Below, piece after piece: positions 1 through 7,157 of a DNA stretch of 11,180 nucleotides (within the stretch, counting starts at the first letter, position 1; every line of letters begins with the position of its first letter). Source of the stretch: Oscillospiraceae bacterium. GTDB lineage: Bacteria; Bacillota; Clostridia; Oscillospirales; Ruminococcaceae. Position numbers and translations under genes: made by a program. The notes below the pieces were generated by a model. That model saw only the letters and a list, made by a program, of their open reading frames with translations. It had not been told where the DNA came from and ran no database searches. The stretch lies in the NCBI GenBank assembly GCA_900770195.1, contig CAAGJI010000091.1, forward strand, positions 1 through 11,180, read 5' to 3'.

Positions 1-1890
1 ATGGTCGGACTGACTGCAACGCCAAAGACGGAAGTCGACCGCAATACATATGACTTTTTTGAAGTGGAAAATGGCGTGCCGACCTATGCTTATGATTATG
101 AAACCGCTGTTTATACCGATCATGTGCTTGTGCCATATTATAATTATGAGGTGAAAACCAAGTTTCTGGGAGAGGGGATCACTTATGATGATCTTTCAGA
201 TGAAGATAAAGAACGGTACGAGGAAGATTTCACAGAAGACGGACAAATGCCGGACTTTATCCCGTCCGCACAGCTGAATCAGTTTGTATTCAATGAAAAG
301 ACAGTTGATATGGTTTTGCAGGATCTGATGGAGCGGGGCATCAAAGTAGAAGGCGGCGATAAACTCGGCAAGACGATTATTTTTGCTCAGAATAAAGAGC
401 ATGCAGAATTTATCGTAAAACGGTTCAATCAACTCTATCCGAAATATAACGGTACATTCGCTCAGCGTATCACTTGTGAGGATACTTATGCCCAGACTGT
501 TATAGATGATTTCAAACAAAAAGATATGCCTGTGATCGCTGTTTCAGTGGATATGATGGATACAGGTGTAGATGTTCCAAGCTGTGTCAATCTGGTATTT
601 TTCAAAAAAGTCCGTTCTAAAACGAAGTTCTGGCAGATGATTGGAAGAGGGACAAGACTTTGCAAAGACTTGACCTGTATTGACGGCATTGACGGAGAAT
701 ATACCGACAAACGACGCTTTTTGATATTCGACTATTGCGGAAACTTCGAGTATTTTCGTGAACATCAGAACGGTTATGAATCCACAGAAACAAAATCGCT
801 TACAGAAAATATATTCTATAAACAGACAAGATTGATTTTTGCAATGCAGGATAGCAATTATGCAGATGCAGAATATCAGGATTTTCGTTCTGAACTTGTC
901 ACTTTATGTAATCATGAAGTATGTGATTTATCGTATGATTTGGTATCGGTACGCCTAAAAACAGAATATGTGGAGAAATATAAGAAGCCAGAAAATTGGA
1001 CTGCATTGTCAGATTTAAATGTATTGGAATTGGAAAGACAGGTTGCCCCGCTTATTCAGAATTATGATACCGATGAATTTGCAAAGCGTTTTGATAATTT
1101 CATGTATGGACTGATGCTTGCAAATATTGATAAGTTGCCGACAATGGCATATCTAAAAAAGCAGCTTTGCCTTACAGCGGAATCCTTGGAAAAGAAAGCA
1201 ACAATTCCACAGATTCAGAAGAAACTGACACAGATCAAAGAGGTTCAGACAGAAGAATTCTGGAAAGATATTAACATTCTGACATTGGAACATATGCGAA
1301 AAGAATTGCGTGATCTGATGCAATTTCTGAATGATGGTGTACATCGTCCAAAAATTTTTACGAATCTTGAAGATTCTGTAATGAATCAAAGGGAAGGGGA
1401 AACCTTGGATGCAGCATATGACTTTGAAGATTATCGTAAGAAGGTAAATCGTTATGTGGAAGAACACAAAAACGATGAAGTCATCTACAAGCTGAATCAT
1501 AATCTCCCATTGATGCAGGAAGACTATCAGGAACTGGAAAGAATTCTGACGCAGGAGCTCGGTAACAGCGAGGATTACAAACGGGAATATGGCGATACAC
1601 CTTTTGGTTTGCTCGTCCGCAAGATTGCAAAACTTGACCATGAAAGTGCAATGGCAGCATTTTCGACATTTATCAATGACAGTTCTCTCAATCAGCAGCA
1701 AATTGCATTTATCTTGAAAGTGATCAATCATATTGAAAACAACGGTTATATTGAAGATATAAAAATACTGATGAAACCGCCGTTTGACAAGCCGTACAGC
1801 TTTATCAAGATGTTTGATACAAAAACAAGAACAGCATTGATTCAGGCGATTGAAAGCGTTAAGAATAATGCTGTACAGATTGTGGCGTAA
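1..1890 (+). CDS. hsdR: Type I restriction endonuclease subunit R (HsdR, EcoEI-like), C-terminal part
   Basis: This is the motor and cleavage subunit of a type I restriction-modification complex. It translocates DNA with ATP and cuts far from the recognition site. Only the last 629 residues are visible. The ATG at base 1 is an internal codon, because it opens SF2 helicase motif III (VGLTATP, residues 2-8). The N-terminal nuclease domain, Walker A and DEAH box must lie upstream, roughly 400-500 residues by comparison with the family. Motif IV is KTIIFAQ (124-130), motif V is VSVDMMDTGVDVP (181-193) and motif VI is QMIGRGTRL (212-220). The remainder, to about residue 615, is the helical C-terminal region typical of EcoEI-type HsdR, which contacts the methylase/specificity core. 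No frameshift is seen. hsdM and hsdS are not in the window and are expected upstream. The next gene follows after 50 bases without an obvious terminator, so cotranscription is likely. Confidence 0.9.
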   Translation: MVGLTATPKTEVDRNTYDFFEVENGVPTYAYDYETAVYTDHVLVPYYNYEVKTKFLGEGITYDDLSDEDKERYEEDFTEDGQMPDFIPSAQLNQFVFNEKTVDMVLQDLMERGIKVEGGDKLGKTIIFAQNKEHAEFIVKRFNQLYPKYNGTFAQRITCEDTYAQTVIDDFKQKDMPVIAVSVDMMDTGVDVPSCVNLVFFKKVRSKTKFWQMIGRGTRLCKDLTCIDGIDGEYTDKRRFLIFDYCGNFEYFREHQNGYESTETKSLTENIFYKQTRLIFAMQDSNYADAEYQDFRSELVTLCNHEVCDLSYDLVSVRLKTEYVEKYKKPENWTALSDLNVLELERQVAPLIQNYDTDEFAKRFDNFMYGLMLANIDKLPTMAYLKKQLCLTAESLEKKATIPQIQKKLTQIKEVQTEEFWKDINILTLEHMRKELRDLMQFLNDGVHRPKIFTNLEDSVMNQREGETLDAAYDFEDYRKKVNRYVEEHKNDEVIYKLNHNLPLMQEDYQELERILTQELGNSEDYKREYGDTPFGLLVRKIAKLDHESAMAAFSTFINDSSLNQQQIAFILKVINHIENNGYIEDIKILMKPPFDKPYSFIKMFDTKTRTALIQAIESVKNNAVQIVA

Positions 1891-1940
1891 CAGAATTTAT
1901 TAAGATCGGCATATAAAGGAAATGAAGGGAGCAAATTCAA

Positions 1941-4481
1941 TTGAAAGGTTCAGAGGATAGAATTACATGGTTTTTGGATGGCATGAACAAACGATTTGCC
2001 ATACCGGTTTATCAGAGAAAATATGATTGGAAATATGAAAACTGCCGTCAGCTTTATGATGATTTAGTCAAAATTGCAAAAAATGATCGGCAAAGTCATT
2101 TCTTTGGCAGTATCGTATCGGAAGTAGTTCCTATTGGTGGAAAAATTGTATATCATGTTATTGATGGACAGCAAAGACTGACTACCATCACATTGATGCT
2201 GTTGGCAATTAAAAATCTGATTGCGAATGAAAAAGTGAACGTAGAAGAGAATAGACTGGATGAACAGATCGCTCAGAGATTTCTCATAGCACCATATGCA
2301 GAGGAAAATGATAGAATCAAATTAATTCCTGTGAAGAGTGATAGAGATGCTCTGTATCGATTGTTTGGGGCAGAAGAAGACTATGACAGGAGTTCTAATC
2401 TGACGATCAACTATCAATTCTTCTATGATACGATTATGCGTGAAGAGGTTCCTGTTATCGACTTGTATCATGCGATCGACAAGCTCGAAATTATCAGCAT
2501 TACACTTGATAAAGAAGATAATGCACAGCTGATATTTGAAAGTTTAAATTCTACGGGACTTGCTCTGAATGAGGGGGACAAGATCCGAAATTATGTTTTG
2601 ATGAGTTTACCGGCAAAAGATCAGAGCCATTATTTTGATACTTACTGGGCAAAGATTGAAAAATGTACAGAAAATCATGTGAGTGCTTTTATCAGAGATT
2701 ATTTGAGCATCAAGCAGCAGATTACACCAAATATCAACAATGTATATAAAGCATTCAAGTCATATGCTGAAACCGTGAGTCTTCCCATTGATACTCTTCT
2801 TTCCGATTTGCTGAGATATGCAAGGTTTTACGAGAAGTTGATCACTTGCAAAAGTGAATTTGGAAATCAGAAGTTAGATGATTGCCTTTATCGTTTTAAA
2901 CGGCTTGATATCACTGTAACACGTCCGTTTTTCCTGGAAATACTGAGATTACACCAAGATGAAAAAATTACAACAGATGATTTGTTGCAAATATTCCTGA
3001 TCACCGAAAACTATCTGTTCCGAAGAAATATTTGCGAAGTTCCGACAAATGCATTAAACAAGATTTTTTTGAATCTCAATCGGGAAATACTGAAATTTGA
3101 TAATACACCAGATCATTATGTCGATAAATTTATATACGCATTGCTTTCCAAGAAGGAGAGTGGACGATATCCGGATGATGACGAATTCCAATCCGCACTG
3201 TCTGCAAAACAAGTGTATAAAATGACAGGCAAGTACAAGTCATATTTATTTGAGCGTTTTGAAAATTATGGAACAGTGGAAACAAAAGACGTATTTACAC
3301 ATCTTGATAATAATACTTATTCTATTGAACATATTATGCCACAGCATCTTACTCCTGAGTGGAATGAGACATTAGGCGTAAATGCAGAAGAAATTCATTC
3401 TGAATGGCTGCACCGTCTGGCAAACTTGACATTGACAGGCTATAATCCAAATCTCAGCAATTCGTCATTTGAAGAAAAACGGGATGCAAAGGAATTTGGA
3501 TATAAGCACAGCGGAATAAGAATGAATCAGCGAATTGCAGCTAAAGAGACATGGGGACTTGCAGAACTGGAAGAACGCAACGAGGAAATGATAAAATATG
3601 CTGTAACGATATGGAAGTACCCTGAAACCAATTTTGTTCCAGCTAAAAAAGAGTTTGATTCATGCACATTGGACGATGATGATTACGACTTGACTGGTAG
3701 GGATATCATCAAATATGCTTATAAAAATACAGAGCAGAATGTTTCAAGCTGGGCTGATATGTTTGAGCATATTCTGAAGTATCTTCATCAAAAAGATGAG
3801 TCTGTTCTGACAGCGCTTGCATATAGTGATAAAAATGCATCTGAATTGTCCTCATGTGTGAGAGCAAATGAATCAGAGCTGCGAAGTGCATTAAAGATCG
3901 ATGAGAATATCTACGTTGAAAAAAACACAAGCACAGCACGCAAGATATCTATCCTTAGAAAAATATTTGCTTTGTATGGAATAGATCCAATGGACTTGGT
4001 TTTCTATCTGAAAGATAATCAATCGTCTGCTGATGACATTGATGCATTCTATATTCGTTACTGGACATATGCAATGGACTTTATTCATGAAAAGCATGGA
4101 AAAGGGGCATTTAAAAATGTTTGCCCAAGTAAATCAGCATCGAAACACGGATATTTTGGGATTTCCGGATGCAGTGTCTATTGTTATTTTGCTCAATCAC
4201 GTGCATCGGTAGGTATTGCGATAAATACAAAAGAGAAAGAAAAAAATAAGGCTGTATTTGATGAAATCAAGAAGTACAAAACAGAGATTGAAGAAATGAT
4301 TGGAGGAACCGTTGCCTGGGACAGGGGAGATACTTACAAAGGAGCTTATATTTGGAAAGAATTAACTGGAGTAAATTTGTTTAATGAGTCAAACTGGAAA
4401 CAAGTTGCTGAATTTCATGCTAATTGGAGTAAGAAGCTATTTGATGCGATCGTTCCTTATTTAAAGAAAATATTTGGTTAA
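1941..4481 (+). CDS. GmrSD/BrxU-like DUF262-DUF1524 nuclease with DUF4268-like C-terminal domain
   Basis: This 846-aa protein has a DUF262 domain with IPVYQR (21-26) and VIDGQQRLTT (73-82), the nucleotide-binding and hydrolysis motifs of GmrS-, SspE- and BrxU-type proteins. It is followed by a DUF1524 HNH-type nuclease segment: H464-I-M-P467, then N495 in LANLTL and N507 before SSFEEKR. Both catalytic modules look intact. A middle region (about 570-700) is unassigned. Residues about 701-846 (YIRYWTYAMDF ... GGTVAWDRG ... NWKQVAEF) resemble DUF4268, found at the ends of restriction-associated proteins. Relatives cut modified or otherwise marked foreign DNA, so type IV-like restriction is the inferred role; the substrate is unknown. 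The start is TTG at 1941, with AGGGAG at 1926-1931 nine bases upstream. The nearest in-frame ATG (1983) is just before the DUF262 motif and would clip the domain. It lies 50 bases after hsdR, probably in the same transcript. Confidence 0.85.
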   Translation: MKGSEDRITWFLDGMNKRFAIPVYQRKYDWKYENCRQLYDDLVKIAKNDRQSHFFGSIVSEVVPIGGKIVYHVIDGQQRLTTITLMLLAIKNLIANEKVNVEENRLDEQIAQRFLIAPYAEENDRIKLIPVKSDRDALYRLFGAEEDYDRSSNLTINYQFFYDTIMREEVPVIDLYHAIDKLEIISITLDKEDNAQLIFESLNSTGLALNEGDKIRNYVLMSLPAKDQSHYFDTYWAKIEKCTENHVSAFIRDYLSIKQQITPNINNVYKAFKSYAETVSLPIDTLLSDLLRYARFYEKLITCKSEFGNQKLDDCLYRFKRLDITVTRPFFLEILRLHQDEKITTDDLLQIFLITENYLFRRNICEVPTNALNKIFLNLNREILKFDNTPDHYVDKFIYALLSKKESGRYPDDDEFQSALSAKQVYKMTGKYKSYLFERFENYGTVETKDVFTHLDNNTYSIEHIMPQHLTPEWNETLGVNAEEIHSEWLHRLANLTLTGYNPNLSNSSFEEKRDAKEFGYKHSGIRMNQRIAAKETWGLAELEERNEEMIKYAVTIWKYPETNFVPAKKEFDSCTLDDDDYDLTGRDIIKYAYKNTEQNVSSWADMFEHILKYLHQKDESVLTALAYSDKNASELSSCVRANESELRSALKIDENIYVEKNTSTARKISILRKIFALYGIDPMDLVFYLKDNQSSADDIDAFYIRYWTYAMDFIHEKHGKGAFKNVCPSKSASKHGYFGISGCSVYCYFAQSRASVGIAINTKEKEKNKAVFDEIKKYKTEIEEMIGGTVAWDRGDTYKGAYIWKELTGVNLFNESNWKQVAEFHANWSKKLFDAIVPYLKKIFG

Positions 4482-4492
4482 TCTTAGAAGTA

Positions 4493-4505
4493 GAACAGAG
4501 TGTTC
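4493..4505. promoter_or_regulatory. Operator-like dyad GAACA-N3-TGTTC upstream of the DUF3990 pair
   Basis: A perfect inverted repeat with 5-bp arms and a GAG centre lies in the -35 to spacer region of the promoter at 4509-4517. Its placement fits an autorepressor site of a toxin-antitoxin operon. It resembles the Gram-positive LexA box (GAAC-N4-GTTC), but the core spacing here is five, not four. Short arms make chance occurrence possible. Confidence 0.35.
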
Positions 4506-4508
4506 AAT

Positions 4509-4517
4509 TGCTATAAT
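4509..4517 (+). promoter_or_regulatory. Extended -10 promoter (TGCTATAAT) for the DUF3990 pair
   Basis: A perfect TATAAT at 4512-4517 is preceded by the TGn extension at 4509-4510. It stands 56 bases before the ATG at 4574, in a 92-base intergenic gap. No good -35 is present at 16-18 bp spacing, which is usual for extended -10 promoters. It suggests that the two downstream genes are transcribed independently of the restriction genes. Confidence 0.5.
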
Positions 4518-4573
4518 TTATGAGTAACTATTAGACTGAATAAAAATAGCTTAACTCACAAGGAGAAAAAATT

Positions 4574-5041
4574 ATGAAGGATATCATCATATATCACGGA
4601 AGTACGCAGATCGTTGAATATCCTGAAATTCGAGTTGCAAAATATAACAAAGATTTCTATTTTGGATTCTATTGCACCATTATGCCGGAGCAGGCAAGAA
4701 GATGGGCAACGAGATTTACAGGAAAGGGTATCATCAACGAGTATTTGTACAGACCAAATGAAAAATTGAAAACGCTTATTTTTCCTGAAATGACGGAAGA
4801 ATGGCTTGATTTTATTGCAAGTTGTCGGCTTGGTGATCCACATGATTATGATATTGTAGAGGGACCAATGGCGAATGATACAATATTCAATTATGTGCAG
4901 GATTTTGTAGACGGTAAAATTTCAAGAGCTGCATTCTGGGAACTTGCCAAATTTAAAAAGCCAACGCATCAGATCAGTTTTCATACGGCAAAAGCACTCA
5001 CAACGCTTGAGTTTTTGAAAGGATATGAAGTGAATGAGTAA
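4574..5041 (+). CDS. DUF3990 family protein, probable ADP-ribosyltransferase-like toxin
   Basis: The 155-aa product has the DUF3990 layout: YHGS at residues 7-10, DFYFGFYCT at 27-35 (family DFGxGFYxT), then PEQARRWA at 38-45. It continues with a central MTEEWLDF, then GPMANDTIF, and a C-terminal KPTHQISFHTAKAL. It runs the full usual length. DUF3990 is, to my knowledge, placed with ADP-ribosyltransferase-fold families; the N-terminal YHGS and GFY blocks would line the NAD pocket. The protein's own activity is not established here. The start ATG has AGGAG at 4561-4565, eight bases upstream. The next gene overlaps its last 8 bases (ATGAGTAA), implying translational coupling, as in toxin-antitoxin pairs. 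There is no signal peptide or membrane segment, so it is cytoplasmic. The toxin role is inferred from family and gene arrangement. Confidence 0.75.
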   Translation: MKDIIIYHGSTQIVEYPEIRVAKYNKDFYFGFYCTIMPEQARRWATRFTGKGIINEYLYRPNEKLKTLIFPEMTEEWLDFIASCRLGDPHDYDIVEGPMANDTIFNYVQDFVDGKISRAAFWELAKFKKPTHQISFHTAKALTTLEFLKGYEVNE

Positions 5042-5474
5042 GAATGATTCCGCTTTATTCTATACATGCAGCCTGATTGAATTCATAGGCAGAAAATGCT
5101 GTCAAAAGAGGAGTGCTGTTGTAAATTTTCTTGGCGAAAATACAATAGACCGTATTTACCGGAATGCTGACATTTTGCATTGTGAAGTAATTGATTCTGT
5201 TGCCGACAGATATATTGAATTACTTCATATACCAGACGGAGGATTTGATAATGTTGCAATGTGCAAGTATACTGTTCCGGACTATTGGACGATTGGAGCA
5301 GTATATGAGCGTTTAATAGAGGATTCTTTTGAGAGCATAACAGCAAAAGAAATTATGACAGTTTTCACATCATGGATCAGTGATGCAATTTCAAATTATA
5401 ATACCGATTTTTATTATCAGCCAAGGGACTATTTGAAAGAGTGTTTTCAGCAGGGGAGTATTCTTATGATATAA
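5034..5474 (+). CDS. Unrecognised 146-aa protein coupled to DUF3990, candidate antitoxin
   Basis: I do not recognise a named domain. The product is 146 aa, soluble and acidic. It has a helical N-terminal stretch (SALFYTCSLIEFIGRK, residues 6-21), a central segment with HIPDGGFDN and KYTVPDYWTIGAVYERLI, and a C-terminal part rich in aromatic residues and Asn (SNYNTDFYYQPRDYL). The ATG at 5034 overlaps the end of the DUF3990 gene by 8 bases. AAAGGA at 5018-5023 lies within the upstream gene, ten bases before it. This overlap makes it the obligate partner of the DUF3990 protein by position, most simply an antitoxin or immunity factor encoded second. No clear helix-turn-helix is visible, so it is uncertain whether it also represses the promoter. 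The stop codon region overlaps the promoter of the next cassette. Confidence 0.65.
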   Translation: MSKNDSALFYTCSLIEFIGRKCCQKRSAVVNFLGENTIDRIYRNADILHCEVIDSVADRYIELLHIPDGGFDNVAMCKYTVPDYWTIGAVYERLIEDSFESITAKEIMTVFTSWISDAISNYNTDFYYQPRDYLKECFQQGSILMI

Positions 5475-5475
5475 T
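5467..5475 (+). promoter_or_regulatory. Extended -10 promoter (TGATATAAT) for the DUF4869 pair
   Basis: TATAAT at 5470-5475 with a TGn extension at 5467-5468 overlaps the stop codon of the preceding gene, 55 bases before the GTG start at 5531. The -35 region (TCAGCA, 5447-5452) is poor. It has the same extended -10 design as the promoter at 4509-4517. This supports an autonomous transcription unit for the last two + strand genes. Confidence 0.45.
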
Positions 5476-5530
5476 TTAGGAAGCATAATGACCTGCTTTT
5501 TGCAAATACTTTTTGAAAGGAGATGATGGT

Positions 5531-5992
5531 GTGCTTAAGATCTTTTTTGGAAAACATCCTGATGAAATATACAATACAGAGGTTTATTACGCAAATCAAT
5601 ATGATAAAAACTGGGTGATGGATCCATTTGCAAAAAAAGTGATTGCTGATATTGACAGTTCAATTGTAGTTGCACCGGATATGATTCAGAATGATGTTTT
5701 TGGTACGTTTGGTTCTACCGAATTATCAGCAGGTGTAAAAACGCTTTTATTAATTCAAAATCAGCCGAAGCGTATTTTTAATATTTCCAATTGTGGGGAT
5801 AACTGTGCAAAATATTTGCTGGAACTTGCTGACAAGCGTGATATAAAGGTATGTCTGCACCATGTGATGCATTTTGAAGAGCCTTTTTCTATAAAAGTAA
5901 TCAATGAAAGACGTAGAAAGGTTATTTCGGATCCGATGGAGTATCTGATGCTTGCCACACATTACCTGAGAGGTGATACAAATGAAGGGTGA
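5531..5992 (+). CDS. DUF4869 domain-containing protein
   Basis: The 153-aa product fits DUF4869 over nearly its whole length. It begins MLKIFFG, has EVYYANQYDKNWVMD near residues 17-31, ELSAGVKTLLLI at 64-75, RIFNISNCGDNCAKYLLELA at 81-100, and HHVMHFEEPF at 110-119. The reaction is unknown. The conserved SNCGDNC block with two cysteines (89, 92) and the HHVMHF histidines are the best candidates for a functional site. The GTG at 5531 is chosen as start because AAAGGAG (5516-5522) sits eight bases upstream and the family starts with MLKIxFG. The in-frame TTG at 5513 lies upstream of the binding site itself. The last 11 bases overlap the next gene, so the two products are probably made together and may form a complex. 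The protein is cytoplasmic by absence of a signal or membrane segment. Confidence 0.75.
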   Translation: MLKIFFGKHPDEIYNTEVYYANQYDKNWVMDPFAKKVIADIDSSIVVAPDMIQNDVFGTFGSTELSAGVKTLLLIQNQPKRIFNISNCGDNCAKYLLELADKRDIKVCLHHVMHFEEPFSIKVINERRRKVISDPMEYLMLATHYLRGDTNEG

Positions 5993-6944
5993 AGTAAAAA
6001 TTGCAGTAAAAAACAGAAATGTCAGTTTTAACTTCACCTTGGAGAGGAATATCACAATTCTAACAGGTGATAGTGGAACTGGAAAAACGAAACTCATCAA
6101 TATGATCAGAGACTATTCGCAATTCGGAAAAGCAAGTGGAGTTACTTTAAAATGCGAGAAACCTTGTCTTGTGTTGGCAGGGAACAACTGGGAACTTGAA
6201 TTAAAGCAAACACAAGAAAGTATTGTTTTCGTTGAAGAAAGCAGTTCTTTCTTGAATTTATATGAATTTGCAAAAGCAATTCAGGACTCAGATAACTATT
6301 ATGTTCTTGTTACAAGGGAATCTCTTTCTCAAATTCCATACAGTATTGATTCTATTTATCAGATCAACAGAGAGAAAAATCCCAAAAAACCTTCTTTTGA
6401 AAAAATATATAAAGGGGTGTCCAAAAGGGATATTTCAGATTTTCCATATGATGTCGTTATTGTGGAGGATAGTCAGTCAGGATTTCAATTTTTCAAAAAG
6501 GCGACAGAAAATCGTCCGCTTGAGTGCGTCACTTCTGGCGGAAAAAGCAGAATTATCCGATTTCTGAATCAATATAAAAATAAAAGAGTACTTATCATTG
6601 CTGATGCTGCAGCACTTGGTTCGGAAATACGGGATATTGTTTATTATCGAGCAATTGCTGTAAATACAATTGATTTTTTCTTTCCTGAAAGTTTTGAATG
6701 GTTGATACTGCGTTCTGCAATTTTCAAGAATATAAGTTCAATTCAGGAGATTCTCTCAAACCCAATTGATCATATAGATTGTCAGGAGTATTTTAGTTGG
6801 GAACGTTTTTTTACTTCACTACTTGTATCTTCCACAAAGAATCGTCCTAATCTTGAATACAAAGCAAATAAAAGTCAGTTGCCAAAAGGATATTTATCAG
6901 AAGCAAATATGCAGAGTATCTTGAAAGCTATGAGTAATAAATAA
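5982..6944 (+). CDS. P-loop ATPase-like protein with degenerate TOPRIM-like segment, partner of DUF4869
   Basis: The 320-aa product starts with an ABC/SMC-like beta strand and Walker A, GDSGTGKT (29-36), followed by a short Walker B-like IVFVEE (81-86) and VLVTRE (108-113). The ATPase lobe is very small: there is no room for a coiled coil, and no ABC signature is visible. Residues 158-216 contain VVIVEDSQSG, then TSGGKS, then VLIIADAAALGSEI. This order and spacing resemble TOPRIM (Glu162; D208-x-x-x-x-G213), but the second DxD aspartate is Ala. Residues 234-245 (FPESFEWLILRS) look conserved in similar proteins I recall beside DUF4869. ATG 5982 is preferred because GAGGTG (5970-5975) is six bases upstream; the GTG at 5973 is part of that site. 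It overlaps DUF4869 by 11 bases. Function is unknown; regulated nuclease or defence ATPase is a hypothesis. Confidence 0.7.
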   Translation: MKGEVKIAVKNRNVSFNFTLERNITILTGDSGTGKTKLINMIRDYSQFGKASGVTLKCEKPCLVLAGNNWELELKQTQESIVFVEESSSFLNLYEFAKAIQDSDNYYVLVTRESLSQIPYSIDSIYQINREKNPKKPSFEKIYKGVSKRDISDFPYDVVIVEDSQSGFQFFKKATENRPLECVTSGGKSRIIRFLNQYKNKRVLIIADAAALGSEIRDIVYYRAIAVNTIDFFFPESFEWLILRSAIFKNISSIQEILSNPIDHIDCQEYFSWERFFTSLLVSSTKNRPNLEYKANKSQLPKGYLSEANMQSILKAMSNK

Positions 6945-6985
6945 GTGTTCATTCTTATCGGTGATTTTGTGATGTCCTGTTTAAC

Positions 6986-7026
6986 TTATATCAAATCACG
7001 ATTTACTAAATCATGATTAGATAAAA
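6986..7026. repeat. 41-bp imperfect palindrome downstream of the ATPase gene
   Basis: The core is 12-bp arms with a single mismatch around a central C at 7006: AATCACGATTTA (6994-7005) against TAAATCATGATT (7007-7018). The symmetry continues outward with two more mismatches to 6986 and 7026. It lies 41 bases after the last + strand stop codon. It could fold as an AT-rich transcript-end hairpin, but no T-run follows on either strand. A protein-binding or recombination site is therefore equally possible. Confidence 0.5.
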
Positions 7027-7157
7027 CGAATCAACAGTTAGACTTTTTTACTCATACGGGTAGAAATAAAGTGAGATTTGACCGACTTTTTTACTTGTAC
7101 AGGCATTTTGAAAGAGCAGTTTTTTAGAATTTTGAAATCAAATCTGACCGCTCGTTG

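Noticed and set aside
1153..1731. 192-aa open frame on the - strand within hsdR
   Set aside because: It is antisense to a clear HsdR C-terminal region, has a Cys/Phe-rich low-quality composition and no ribosome binding site; it is a shadow of the real gene.
4493..4505. Canonical LexA/SOS box
   Set aside because: Half-sites match but spacing is five instead of four bases, so it is not called as a LexA site.
5513..5533. TTG at 5513 as start of the DUF4869 gene
   Set aside because: It precedes the AAAGGAG site at 5516-5522; GTG at 5531 matches the family N-terminus MLKIxFG.
5973..5984. GTG at 5973 as start of the ATPase gene
   Set aside because: The GTG is part of the GAGGTG ribosome binding site; ATG at 5982 has ideal spacing.
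7041..7095. Duplicated GACTTTTTTACT as a CRISPR-like or iteron repeat
   Set aside because: There are only two copies, low complexity and no further periodic units; no CRISPR array or cas gene is in the window.
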